A stretch of 64,000 nucleotides of DNA from an uncultured Formosa sp. (lineage in GTDB: Bacteria; Bacteroidota; Bacteroidia; Flavobacteriales; Flavobacteriaceae), in contig NZ_CANMTH010000001.1 of NCBI RefSeq assembly GCF_947500765.1, forward strand, positions 248,001-312,000, written 5' to 3'. Positions 43,605 to 52,823 of this stretch are shown here, one piece after another; the first letter of the stretch is position 1, and every line of letters begins with the position of its first letter. Made by a program: the position numbers and the translations under genes. Under the pieces are notes generated by a model. That model made no database searches, was not told the DNA's origin, and saw nothing but the letters and a program-made list of their open reading frames with translations.

Positions 43605-45377
43605 ATGAAAAGGATTAAACACATAGTAATAGTTTTAGTTTTGTTAGTTTCAAGCGTAACCTTTGCACAGGTTAAGTTCGAGGCTAAAGTGAGTAAAACT
43701 AAGCTGGGTATAAATGAACGATTACGAGTAGATTTTGAGATGAATAAAGATGGCGATAATTTTAATCCGCCAAATTTTTCAAGTTTCACTGTTGTAGGTG
43801 GTCCAAATCAATCTGTTAGTAAATCGTGGGTTAACGGTGTCTCTCAATATAAAAAAACGTATTCTTATTTCTTAGCTCCAAAAAGCCAAGGAAGCTTCAC
43901 GTTAAATCAAGCTACAATAGAAATTGAAGATGAAGTTTATAAAATAACCCCAATAAAAATAACCGTTACCTCTGCGGTGAGTAAACCTAGAGATGGTAAT
44001 AATGCCGATTTTGTTGCTTCAGAAAACATTCATTTAGTTGCCGAGGTTTCAAAAGCAAATCCATATTTAAACGAGGCAATTACCGTGGTTTACAAGTTGT
44101 ATGTGTCTACAACTACAGGTGTAAGTCAGTGGCGTGAAATTAACAGTCCGAAGTACAGCGATTTCTGGAGTCAGAATATAGATATTAAAGGGTTAAAAGT
44201 TCAGAACGGAACATATGAAGGAGAACCATATCGTTATTTAGTATTACGAAAAACAGTACTGTATCCTCAAAAAACAGGAAAACTTAAAATAGAACCTTTA
44301 AGCTTAGATCTTACGGTAGATGTTTTAACGAACAGACGTGATATTTTTGGAGGTCGACTAATGACTCAAGTTCATAAAACGGTTTCTGCCGGAGAGCGTA
44401 CTATTAATGTAAAACAACTACCAGAAAAAGGGCAGCCAGACGATTTTACAGGAGCTGTAGGTGATTTTGATTTTAAAGTAACTACATCTAAAACAGAATT
44501 AGAAGCATCAGAATCTTTAGATTTAAATGTTGAGGTTTCAGGTAATGGAAACTTAAAACTATTCGAATTACCTAAAGTAGTTTTACCAAGTTCTCTTGAG
44601 GTGTATGAACCCGAACATAACGAAAATGTAAATACAAATTTAAACGGAATGCAAGGTCGTATATCTGATAGTTATACGGTAGTACCTCAATTTAAAGGTA
44701 AATACCCAATACCTAGTATTTCATTTTCTTATTTTGATTTGAAAACAGAATCTTATAAACGTATTTCTTCAGATGAGATTGTTGTAGATGTTACTCAGGG
44801 ACCAAATAATGTTGCCGTAGGAAGCCAGCCTTCTATTTCAGACCAGAGAAAGCAACCAGTAGTTTTAAACAAAGATCATTTTGCTTTTATTAAAACTAAA
44901 GCCAATTTAGAACCTAATTCATCATCTTATTTCTTTAAAACAAAATTGTTTTGGGGCTCTTTATTAATGCCGTTTTTAATGATTCCGTTAGCTATGGTAT
45001 TCAGAAAACGTAAGGCAGTTAGAGATGCCGATGTTACAGGAAATAAAATACGAAAAGCAGATAAGCTAGCGAAGAAATATTTAAGTGAAGCCAAAAAAGC
45101 ATTAGGTAAAAAAGAAGCTTTTTATGTAGCCTTAGAAAAAGCATTACACAACTACTTAAAAGCAAAATTAAATATTGAAACTGGTGAGTTAAGTAAAGAC
45201 AGAATACAAGAATTATTAAAAAATAAACAAGTGGAATCTGGTGTGATTTCAGAATTTGCATCTTTATTAGAAAGTTGTGAATTGGCACGTTATACACCAT
45301 CAACACAAGTTACTATGCAACAGGATTTTGATAAGGCAGCAAGTACTATTTCGTTAATTGATAAACAAATACGTTAA
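43605..45377 (+). CDS. batD: BatD, oxygen tolerance protein
   Basis: A 590-residue protein with a signal peptide (about 1-21, VTFAQ), a large periplasmic beta-rich part of three immunoglobulin-like domains (KLGINERLRVDFEM at the start; DFKVTTSKTELEASESLDLN later) and one transmembrane helix near 445-465. A helical cytoplasmic tail (KADKLAKKYLSEAKKALGK, then LHNYLKAKLNI) follows. That is the BatD layout. It ends 1 base before the batE start. Confidence 0.92.
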   Translation: MKRIKHIVIVLVLLVSSVTFAQVKFEAKVSKTKLGINERLRVDFEMNKDGDNFNPPNFSSFTVVGGPNQSVSKSWVNGVSQYKKTYSYFLAPKSQGSFTLNQATIEIEDEVYKITPIKITVTSAVSKPRDGNNADFVASENIHLVAEVSKANPYLNEAITVVYKLYVSTTTGVSQWREINSPKYSDFWSQNIDIKGLKVQNGTYEGEPYRYLVLRKTVLYPQKTGKLKIEPLSLDLTVDVLTNRRDIFGGRLMTQVHKTVSAGERTINVKQLPEKGQPDDFTGAVGDFDFKVTTSKTELEASESLDLNVEVSGNGNLKLFELPKVVLPSSLEVYEPEHNENVNTNLNGMQGRISDSYTVVPQFKGKYPIPSISFSYFDLKTESYKRISSDEIVVDVTQGPNNVAVGSQPSISDQRKQPVVLNKDHFAFIKTKANLEPNSSSYFFKTKLFWGSLLMPFLMIPLAMVFRKRKAVRDADVTGNKIRKADKLAKKYLSEAKKALGKKEAFYVALEKALHNYLKAKLNIETGELSKDRIQELLKNKQVESGVISEFASLLESCELARYTPSTQVTMQQDFDKAASTISLIDKQIR

Positions 45378-45378
45378 A

Positions 45379-46131
45379 ATGAAAGCAGTTTTATATATAC
45401 TAATGGTTTTGTTAAGCAGTTTAACTTTTGCTCAAGATAATAATGCTATTTTCGAGCAAGCGAATACACTTTATAACAACGGTAAATATGCAGAAGCGAT
45501 AGATAAATATCAAGCTATTTTAGATAATGGTATGCATTCTAGCGAGTTATTTTTTAACTTAGGTAACGCACATTATAAGTTAAACCACGTTGGTCTTAGT
45601 GTGTATTATTTTGAAAAAGCATTACAATTAGCACCTAATGATACTGATATAAAAAATAACATAGCTTACGCAAGAAACATGACTATAGATGCTATAGATG
45701 TTGTTCCTGAAGTCGGAATTTCTAAACTCTTAAAGAATGTTACTGGCATATTAAGTTTTGATGGTTGGGCTATAATAACAGTGGTGCTATTTATTGTATT
45801 TGTTGTTTTGTTTATTAGTTATTATTTTTCAGAATACACTGCAAAAAAAAGATTAGCATTTTCAACAAGTTTAATTGTTTTGTTTACAGGATGTTTGACT
45901 CTGTTTTTTGCTTTTCACGATTATAATTTAACTCAAAAAGATAATCCTGCTATAATTTTTGCTCAAGAAAGTCAAGTTAAAAGCGAGCCTAATTTAAGTA
46001 GTCAAGAAGCTTTTATTTTACACGAAGGAACCAAAGTACAAGTTTTAGATACCGTAAACAATTGGAAGAAAATAAAATTGTCTGATGGTAAAACTGGTTG
46101 GATTTCTAGCTCGGATATTAAAGTTTTATAA
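45379..46131 (+). CDS. batE: BatE, TPR and SH3 protein
   Basis: 250 residues from the ATG at 45379; this gives a good signal peptide (MKAVLYILMVLLSSLTFAQ) and starts one base after the batD stop. Two TPR units (FEQANTLYNNGKYAEAIDKY, ELFFNLGNAHYKLNHVGLSV) are followed by two transmembrane helices (about 132-155 and 164-184) and a bacterial SH3 domain (VLDTVNNWKKIKLSDGKTGWI) at the C-terminus. This is the last gene of the Bat operon. Confidence 0.92.
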   Translation: MKAVLYILMVLLSSLTFAQDNNAIFEQANTLYNNGKYAEAIDKYQAILDNGMHSSELFFNLGNAHYKLNHVGLSVYYFEKALQLAPNDTDIKNNIAYARNMTIDAIDVVPEVGISKLLKNVTGILSFDGWAIITVVLFIVFVVLFISYYFSEYTAKKRLAFSTSLIVLFTGCLTLFFAFHDYNLTQKDNPAIIFAQESQVKSEPNLSSQEAFILHEGTKVQVLDTVNNWKKIKLSDGKTGWISSSDIKVL

Positions 46132-46159
46132 CTACTTTTACATTATTACTCAATAATTA

Positions 46160-46456
46160 ATGCCTAAAACGATAACATCCTTATTTCTTTCTGTGATTTT
46201 TGTGCTGTTTATTTCAGCTCCAACACTTATAACCATGCTTAAAAAAAATGCAGATGTTTCTATGTTTTTTAGTTTAGCAGAGGAAGAAAATAGTAAGGAA
46301 AATGTTAAGTTAATAAGTTTTGAACTAAACGCGCATAATGATATAAATTATGTTTTTGGTCTTTTGGAAACCGATAATTCCTTTAATTTTTATTTAAACA
46401 CTTATTCTCAATTAGACTTAGAGAATGTTTCTCCACCACCCGAATATATTGCCTAA
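46160..46456 (+). CDS. Small membrane-anchored hypothetical protein
   Basis: 98 residues. The N-terminal 27 residues form a hydrophobic helix (SLFLSVIFVLFISAPTLITML) that is an anchor or signal. The rest is acidic, with LAEEENSKENVKL and a C-terminal VSPPPEYIA. I do not recognise a family by name. Similar small proteins may stand near transporters and carbonic anhydrases in Flavobacteriia; the carbonic anhydrase gene 312 bp downstream agrees with that memory but does not prove a link. Confidence 0.65.
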   Translation: MPKTITSLFLSVIFVLFISAPTLITMLKKNADVSMFFSLAEEENSKENVKLISFELNAHNDINYVFGLLETDNSFNFYLNTYSQLDLENVSPPPEYIA

Positions 46457-46768
46457 CCATTTTAGTTTTGTCTAAAATAATTTATATGTGCTTTAATATT
46501 TTAAACTTAAAAGCAGTTACTTTTAATGTATTTTTAAGATATAAAGTCATCTAATGGTTCTACTTTTATAAGAAGAGAATATATACAAGACAATGTGTTA
46601 GAATATTCAGAAATCATACTATTAATAAAAGGGATAAATCATCCAAAATAAAAGTGGAACATATTTCATTGTTCCTTATTTATCATCAACTAAACACATG
46701 TATAGTAAGCTATAGTTATGTTTAAGTTGGAATAGAAAACAATATAAAAAACAGTTAAAATCTAGATT
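46457..46768. other. 312-bp intergenic region
   Basis: AT-rich gap between the 98-residue protein and carbonic anhydrase. I see no ORF, clear promoter or strong terminator. A weak pairing near 46670-46695 (GGAACA ... TGTTCC around AATGAAATAT-like sequence) could be the end of the upstream transcript. Confidence 0.5.
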
Positions 46769-47395
46769 ATGATATTAAAAAACGTTTTTAAGAATAACGA
46801 AAAGTGGGTAAAAGATAAATTAGCAACTGATGAAAATTATTTTGAAAATTTACGCGAAGGACAAGCTCCAGAATTTTTATATATAGGCTGTTCAGATAGC
46901 CGTGTAGATGCAGAAGGATTAATGGGCTTAGAGTTAGGACAAGCTTTTGTACATAGGAATATTGCTAATATGGTGCCTAATACCGACTTAAATGTGATGT
47001 CTGTTGTAGATTATGCAGTAGATCATTTAAAAGTAAGTCATGTGGTGGTTTGTGGACATTACGGATGTGGAGGTGTACATGCTGCAATGCAATCTGCAGA
47101 TTTAGGTTTGTTAAATCCATGGTTGAGAAATATTAGAGATGTGTACCGTATTCATGCAGATGAGTTGAATGCGATTAAGGATGAAGAAAAGAGATATGAC
47201 AGATTAATTGAATTAAACGTTCAAGAGCAATGTGTTAACTTAATAAAAACATCTGCAGTTCAAAAAGCTATACGTTCAAGAGGGCTTGTTGTTCATGGAT
47301 GGATTTTCGATATGCATACAGGTAAATTAATCGATTTAAAAATTGATTTTGAAGCGATATTAGAAAACATCATGCAAATTTATCACTTAGATTAA
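46769..47395 (+). CDS. can: Beta-class carbonic anhydrase
   Basis: A 208-residue zinc enzyme interconverting CO2 and bicarbonate in the cytoplasm. The zinc ligands are Cys41 (IGCSDSR), His97 and Cys100 (CGHYGCGG), and the catalytic Asp43-Arg45 pair is present. The length and the C-terminal SRGLVVHGWIFDMHTGKL are standard. It supplies bicarbonate for biosynthesis, for example fatty acid synthesis. It stands alone and ends with a clear terminator. Confidence 0.96.
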   Translation: MILKNVFKNNEKWVKDKLATDENYFENLREGQAPEFLYIGCSDSRVDAEGLMGLELGQAFVHRNIANMVPNTDLNVMSVVDYAVDHLKVSHVVVCGHYGCGGVHAAMQSADLGLLNPWLRNIRDVYRIHADELNAIKDEEKRYDRLIELNVQEQCVNLIKTSAVQKAIRSRGLVVHGWIFDMHTGKLIDLKIDFEAILENIMQIYHLD

Positions 47396-47421
47396 ACATC
47401 TACATCATAATAAATAGTACA

Positions 47422-47452
47422 ATGGTCACTTTTAACGAGTGGCCTTTTTTTT
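47422..47452 (+). terminator. Terminator of can
   Basis: GGTCACT and AGTGGCC (47424-47430 and 47438-47444) make a 7-bp stem with one G-U pair, followed by eight T. Confidence 0.85.
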
Positions 47453-47576
47453 AACTTAGAATTTAGTTTTCTTACTTTAATATTTGCTACTATTCATATT
47501 ATACATTATCCTCAAGTAAGAATTTAAACGACATTAAGAACCTTCTGTTTTTAATAAAAAAAGTAAAATATAATTT

Positions 47577-47644
47577 TTATTTAGACTCATTCTTTTTTAG
47601 ATTTGTGACAAATATATAATATTATTTTAATTGAGTCTAAATAA
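47577..47644 (+). promoter_or_regulatory. Iron-type operator and promoter of the DUF6607 operon
   Basis: TTATTTAGACTCA at 47577-47589 and its exact inverse TGAGTCTAAATAA at 47632-47644 flank the -7 element TAGATTTG (47598-47605). The first copy overlaps the promoter spacer and the second lies just after the transcription start. The core TTATTTAGACT also forms one arm of the operator of the TonB receptor gene at 31554. Confidence 0.6.
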
Positions 47645-47687
47645 GAACAGTTTTTAAAATCAAAATTTTCAACCTATAAGAAACATT

Positions 47688-48596
47688 ATGAAAAGAGTAT
47701 TACTATTAATGATGCTTGCATCTGCTTTTACATTTAATTCGGCTTTAGCTCAAAAAAGTAAAGCACAAGACCAAAAAGCGATTAAAAGCATGTGTGGTTG
47801 TTACGAAGTGAATTTCAACTTTGCAGAGACTTTTAATTATTCAAAAGATTCTACGTATTTACCTTCAGAAGTCAAGCACGATAAAGGTTTAGAATGGGTA
47901 GAATTGGTTCAGGATTCTAAAGATAAGATAGCCTTACAGCACTTGTTAATTGTTGGTAATCCTTCAAGCCAGCATATTGTTAAACACTGGCGACAAGATT
48001 GGGAATTCGAGAATACCGATTTGTATTTATATAATGGTGATAATGTTTGGAACTATAAGAGTTTACCAAAAGATGATGTAAAAGGACAATGGTCTCAGAA
48101 AGTATTTCAAGTAGATGATAGTCCACGTTACGAAGGATCTTCTTCTTGGGTACATGTAGACGGAAAAAGTTATTGGGAAAACACCACTACAGCACCATTA
48201 CCTCGAAGAGAATATACAAAACGAAGCGATTACAATATTACCTTAAGAAGAAACCGTCAGGAAATCACTAAAGATGGATGGATTCACGATCAAGACAATG
48301 ATAAAATATTACGTGAAGCTGGTAAGGAAGATGTTGTTATAGCTCAAGAAAAAGGATATAATACGTATACTAAAGTAGACGATAGTAAATGCGTTGCGGC
48401 ACAAGATTATTGGAAGAAAACAAGTGCTAAGTGGGCTTTAGTTCGTACAAAATGGGATGAAGTGTTCGCTAGAAATAAAAATTTATCTTTGGAAGAAAAA
48501 GTAGATAATAAACAATTATATAAGTACTTGTTTTCTGAGAAAGAATATCAAAAACCATTAGAGATTAGTGAAGTAATAGAATCTTTCGTAAAATAA
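47688..48596 (+). CDS. DUF6607 family exported protein
   Basis: A 302-residue protein with a signal peptide (about 1-21, SALAQ). The mature part starts with KSMCGCYEVNFNFAETF, a Cys pair, and has many aromatic and His residues: HIVKHWRQDWEFENTDLYLY, then HVDGKSYWENTT. This is the pattern of DUF6607. Members occur beside iron-uptake genes in Flavobacteriia; a heme- or iron-binding role is possible but not shown. It is the first gene of a four-gene run with 5-12 bp gaps and stands behind the operator at 47577-47644. Confidence 0.8.
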   Translation: MKRVLLLMMLASAFTFNSALAQKSKAQDQKAIKSMCGCYEVNFNFAETFNYSKDSTYLPSEVKHDKGLEWVELVQDSKDKIALQHLLIVGNPSSQHIVKHWRQDWEFENTDLYLYNGDNVWNYKSLPKDDVKGQWSQKVFQVDDSPRYEGSSSWVHVDGKSYWENTTTAPLPRREYTKRSDYNITLRRNRQEITKDGWIHDQDNDKILREAGKEDVVIAQEKGYNTYTKVDDSKCVAAQDYWKKTSAKWALVRTKWDEVFARNKNLSLEEKVDNKQLYKYLFSEKEYQKPLEISEVIESFVK

Positions 48597-48602
48597 AATA
48601 TC

Positions 48603-50105
48603 ATGATAAAATTAGTTATACAAAAAATAGTATTAAGTGTTATGTTTACAGTAGGTTGTTGGGTACAAGCTCAAGAGTCTAATGTATTCTTAGATCGTGG
48701 GTTTTGGAAAACAAATCCAACTCCAGAAACTATTGACTTAAAAATTAAAGAAGGAAACGATCCTGCTCAATACAACGGAGGAAGTTTTGATCCTGTTACA
48801 TTAGCGATTTTAAATGAGGCTTCTAACCCAACTATTTTACAGTTGTTAAAACAAAAAGGGAATGATGTAAATAAGTTAACGCACGATGGACGAACTTATG
48901 TGTTCTGGGCTGCGAATAAGGGGAATGTAGAACTTATGGAATACCTTATTAGTAAAGGTGCAAAAACAGATATATTAGACAATCATGGTTATACCGTTTT
49001 AAACTTTGCAGCGGCTACTGGACAGAAAAACACAAAGGTTTACGATGTTTGTTTAGCGAATGGTGCTAAATTAACAGATTTAGATCATCATGGTGCTAAC
49101 GCTTTATTATTAGCTTCGCAACGTGATACAGATTTTACTTTAATCAACTATTTTACTTCTAAAGGATTAGACTTAAACAGTAAGGATGCCGATGGGAATG
49201 GTGTTTTTAATTATGTATCTCGTTATGGAAAAACCGAAATGCTTGATGCTCTTATTAAGAAAGGTGTAGATTATAAAACTGTAAATGCCGAAGGAGGAAA
49301 TGCAATGATTTTTGCTAGTGTAGGCCCAAGAGGAGGTTCTAATAATTTAGAGTTTTTTAAATATTTAGAAAATAAAGGTATTAATCCAAATGTAACGACT
49401 ACAAAAGGGGTAACGCCTTTACATGCTTTAGCTGGACGTAGTAAAGATGCTCAGGTTATTAATTATTTTATTGAAAAAGGTGTAGATGTAAATCAGGCCG
49501 ATCAAAACGGGGATACGGCATTTTTAAATGCAGCAAATCGAAACGATTTAGCAATGGTTACCTTGTTAAAAAAGCATGTTAAGGATATAAATGCAACTAA
49601 TAAAAAAGGAGAAACGGCCTTGGCTCTAGCAGTTCAGAATAACACGTCAGATGTTGTTGCTTATTTAATAGATCAAGGAGCAGATTTACAAACTGTTGAT
49701 GCTAGCGGAAGTAATTTAACAACCAATTTATTAAAGTCGTATTCACCTAAAACTAAAGCAGATTTTAATTCTAAGTTAGCCTTATTAAAATCTAAAGGAT
49801 TAGATATTGCAAAACCACAAGCTAACGGAAATACTTTATATCACTTAGCTTTAGACCAAAACAGTATGGAATTGCTTAAATTGGCAACACAACATAAAGC
49901 AGATATTAATGCGGTAAATAATGAAGGAATTTCACCTTTGTTAAAATCGGCAATGTCATCTAGCGACGATACCATTTTAAAATATTTATTAGCGAATGGT
50001 GCAGATAAGTCTATTACAACAGAATTTGAAGAAAGCGCTTTCGATTTAGCACAAGAGAATGAGCTTTTAAAGGCCAATAAGGTTAATATTAATTTTTTAA
50101 AATAA
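48603..50105 (+). CDS. Exported ankyrin-repeat protein
   Basis: A 500-residue protein: signal peptide about 1-22 (CWVQAQ), then about a dozen ankyrin repeats to the end. Repeat cores such as DGRTYVFWAANKGNVELMEY, GVTPLHALAGRSKDAQVINY and GETALALAVQNNTSDVVAYL are clear. Ankyrin repeats make protein-binding surfaces. An exported all-ankyrin protein in an iron-uptake-type operon probably binds a periplasmic or outer-membrane partner, perhaps a receptor; this is inference. It starts 6 bp after the DUF6607 gene. Confidence 0.9.
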   Translation: MIKLVIQKIVLSVMFTVGCWVQAQESNVFLDRGFWKTNPTPETIDLKIKEGNDPAQYNGGSFDPVTLAILNEASNPTILQLLKQKGNDVNKLTHDGRTYVFWAANKGNVELMEYLISKGAKTDILDNHGYTVLNFAAATGQKNTKVYDVCLANGAKLTDLDHHGANALLLASQRDTDFTLINYFTSKGLDLNSKDADGNGVFNYVSRYGKTEMLDALIKKGVDYKTVNAEGGNAMIFASVGPRGGSNNLEFFKYLENKGINPNVTTTKGVTPLHALAGRSKDAQVINYFIEKGVDVNQADQNGDTAFLNAANRNDLAMVTLLKKHVKDINATNKKGETALALAVQNNTSDVVAYLIDQGADLQTVDASGSNLTTNLLKSYSPKTKADFNSKLALLKSKGLDIAKPQANGNTLYHLALDQNSMELLKLATQHKADINAVNNEGISPLLKSAMSSSDDTILKYLLANGADKSITTEFEESAFDLAQENELLKANKVNINFLK

Positions 50106-50111
50106 ACAGAT

Positions 50112-50606
50112 ATGCGTAAATTTTCAGTTATAAAATCGCTTTTCGTTTTAATACTTATGGTGTTTAGTTTGTATTCATTTAAAGCTGTTGTTCCTGCAAC
50201 AAAATATAAGTGTATGGTGCAAATGACGAATTATACTGGCGAAGGTGCTTATGTTGTGATTTCGTTAATCAATCCACAAGGTGAATACGAAAAAACATTA
50301 TACGTACAAGGTGACGACGATGAATGGTACAACGATTTAACATCTTGGTTTAAGTTCTACGGAAAAAAACGTAATAATATTGATGCTGTTACTGGAGCTA
50401 CAGTAGCTGGCGGTCAACGTAGCATAAACGTGATTGAAATTGAAGATTCTAAAATAGATTCAGGGTATAGTATTCGTTTTGAATCGGCTGTAGAAGATCA
50501 AGAGTATTACGAGCAAGATGTTCAGTTTAAATTAACTTCAGAAAGTGTAAAAAGTAAAGTTGAAGGTAAAGGATTTATACGTTACATCCGTATGATTCCT
50601 AACTAA
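50112..50606 (+). CDS. DUF2271 family exported protein
   Basis: A 164-residue protein with a signal peptide (about 1-25). The mature domain starts KYKCMVQMTNYTGEGAYVVISL and continues with YEKTLYVQGDDDEWYNDLTSWF and IDAVTGATVAGGQR. DUF2271 is a small beta domain. It is often found next to PepSY flavin reductases and FMN-transferase genes, and such pairs are thought to take part in extracytoplasmic redox or iron reduction. It lies 6 bp after the ankyrin gene and 12 bp before the PepSY gene. Confidence 0.85.
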   Translation: MRKFSVIKSLFVLILMVFSLYSFKAVVPATKYKCMVQMTNYTGEGAYVVISLINPQGEYEKTLYVQGDDDEWYNDLTSWFKFYGKKRNNIDAVTGATVAGGQRSINVIEIEDSKIDSGYSIRFESAVEDQEYYEQDVQFKLTSESVKSKVEGKGFIRYIRMIPN

Positions 50607-50618
50607 AAGAAATAATTT

Positions 50619-52823
50619 ATGACGATTTCAATATGGAGATATAGCCACCTTGCGCTGGCTGTATCTTCTTTTGTTTTTATAATATTGGCGGCATTTACCG
50701 GCATTATTTTGGCATTCGAGCCCATTTCAAATCAGGTAAAACCATATCGTGTTCATGATTTTAATGAGGTGTCGCTGTCTGAAACTATTACGCATTTAAA
50801 AGACAATTATATTGAAATTTTAAACGTCGATGTCGATGTTAACGACTTCGTTTCTGCTTCTGTAATAACAGCAGAAGGAGATGCCGAAACCTTTTATATT
50901 AATCCGAGAACAGGAGCTAAAATTGGAGATATTATTGAGAAATCTCCATTGTTTCAATGGACAACAAATTTTCATAGATCGTTATTCTTAAAATCTACAG
51001 GACGTATTTTTGTAGGTATTACATCATTCTTACTCTTTTTAATTGCTGTTTCCGGAACTGTACTTATTGTAAAAAGGCAACGTAGTTTTAAGCGTTTTTT
51101 TGGTAAAATAGTAAACGAAAATTTTGCTCAGTACTATCATGTGGTCTTAGGTCGCTTGTCTTTAATTCCGATTCTTATTGTTACCCTTACAGGAGTATAT
51201 TTGTCTCTCTATCGATTTGATTTACTACCAAAAGACACAGTGTCTCAGAATGTTAATTATGATGCAATCTCTGAGACTCCAAAGCTAGACCTTAAAGATC
51301 AATCTATTTTTAGAGACACCAAACTCTCTGAAGTTCGAAGTGTAGAATTTCCGTTCTCTGAAGATGTAGAAGATTATTACACCCTTCAATTGCAAGATCG
51401 TGAGGTGTTAGTAAATCAGTACACAGGCGAAGTTTTAAGCGAAGCTAAATATCCGTTTATAGCGATTGCCTCCCGATTAAGTATTAACCTCCATACCGGA
51501 CAAGGCAGTATATTGTGGGCCTTGGTTTTGGCAATTGCTTGTGTAAATATTCTGTTTTTTGTGTATTCTGGTTTCGCAATGACTTTAAAACGTCGCAAAG
51601 CTAAACTCAAAAACAAATTTAAAAAGGACGATGCGAAATTTGTCATTTTAATAGGTTCTGAAAATGGGAGTACAGTGCAGTACACAAACATGTTGCATAA
51701 ACAATTATTAAAGCTAGGTCAGTCTAGTTTTATTGCTGAATTAAATTCATTTTCAACCTATAAACAGTGCGAACATTTAGTTGTTGCTACAGCGACTTAT
51801 GGTCAGGGAGAAGCGCCCGAAAACGCAAATAAATTCGAAAGTATTTTTAAAGACATACAATCGGATCATGCATATAGTTTTTCAGTAGTTGGTTTTGGTT
51901 CGCTAGCGTATAAAGACTTCTGTAAATATGCTTTTGATGTTGATGCATTATTGCAATCAGATCTTAATGCAGTGCAACTTTTAGAGCCGTTTACAATTCA
52001 TAATAAATCTTTCGAAGCTTATACACAATGGATTAATTTATGGTTTAAAAAAGTTGGGTTACAAATACAATTATCAGGGGAGGATGTTCTGGAGAATAAG
52101 AAAAGAAAACGAACGTTTATAGTTGCTAATAAAACACTTTCAAGTCAAAATCCAGATGATACTTTTACCATTGAATTTAAATTAAAACGCGGTATATCTC
52201 GATTCAAATCAGGAGACTTACTAGCTGTTCAGCCCGAAGCCAATAGTGCAGAGCGTTTGTATTCTGTTGGTAGAGTTAATCAGTCGGTGTTTTTAAGTGT
52301 GAAGCGTCAAGAATTAGGATTATGTTCTAATTTTTTAAATGATTTAAAACCAAACGATGCAATTAAAGCACGATTAATTAAGAATAAAGAATTTCGTTTA
52401 CCTAAGCGTACAAAAAATGTATTGATGATTGCAAATGGAACAGGAATAGCTCCTTTTCTAGGTATGATTAATAGCAACACTTCTAATAAAAATATGCAAT
52501 TGTATTGGGGAGGAAGACAAGAGTCGTCTTTCAAAATTTACAAGTCAATTATAGATGAAGGTTTAAAAGCAAATAGACTTCAGAAATTAGAAATAGCCTA
52601 TTCGCAGCAGGATACTAAGAAAGTCTATGTGCAACATCTTTTAGAACGCGATGCAGAACAAGTTGCTCAAGTTTTAAAACAAAAAGGGGTGATTCTTATT
52701 TGCGGTTCGATAGCGATGCAAAAGGATGTCCTTATTGTTTTAGAAGTCATCTGCGAACGTTATTTAGAATATCCGTTAAGTGTATATAAAAACAAAGGAC
52801 AGCTTAAATTAGACTGTTATTAG
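50619..52823 (+). CDS. PepSY-flavodoxin-ferredoxin reductase fusion (iron reductase type)
   Basis: A 734-residue membrane flavoprotein. The N-terminal PepSY_TM part (about 1-325) has four helices, with the first at 10-32 and the last near 292-315. A flavodoxin-like domain (about 340-480) has the FMN loop LIGSENGSTVQYT and ATATYGQGEAPENA. A FAD/NADPH reductase domain (about 490-734) has RLYSVGRVN for FAD, GTGIAPFLGMI for NADPH and a YWGGRQE segment. The layout is like sulfite reductase flavoprotein or ferric reductases: electrons pass from NADPH through FAD and FMN to the membrane, probably to reduce iron. It ends the operon, and its stop overlaps the convergent cvpA stop by 4 bp. Confidence 0.9.
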   Translation: MTISIWRYSHLALAVSSFVFIILAAFTGIILAFEPISNQVKPYRVHDFNEVSLSETITHLKDNYIEILNVDVDVNDFVSASVITAEGDAETFYINPRTGAKIGDIIEKSPLFQWTTNFHRSLFLKSTGRIFVGITSFLLFLIAVSGTVLIVKRQRSFKRFFGKIVNENFAQYYHVVLGRLSLIPILIVTLTGVYLSLYRFDLLPKDTVSQNVNYDAISETPKLDLKDQSIFRDTKLSEVRSVEFPFSEDVEDYYTLQLQDREVLVNQYTGEVLSEAKYPFIAIASRLSINLHTGQGSILWALVLAIACVNILFFVYSGFAMTLKRRKAKLKNKFKKDDAKFVILIGSENGSTVQYTNMLHKQLLKLGQSSFIAELNSFSTYKQCEHLVVATATYGQGEAPENANKFESIFKDIQSDHAYSFSVVGFGSLAYKDFCKYAFDVDALLQSDLNAVQLLEPFTIHNKSFEAYTQWINLWFKKVGLQIQLSGEDVLENKKRKRTFIVANKTLSSQNPDDTFTIEFKLKRGISRFKSGDLLAVQPEANSAERLYSVGRVNQSVFLSVKRQELGLCSNFLNDLKPNDAIKARLIKNKEFRLPKRTKNVLMIANGTGIAPFLGMINSNTSNKNMQLYWGGRQESSFKIYKSIIDEGLKANRLQKLEIAYSQQDTKKVYVQHLLERDAEQVAQVLKQKGVILICGSIAMQKDVLIVLEVICERYLEYPLSVYKNKGQLKLDCY

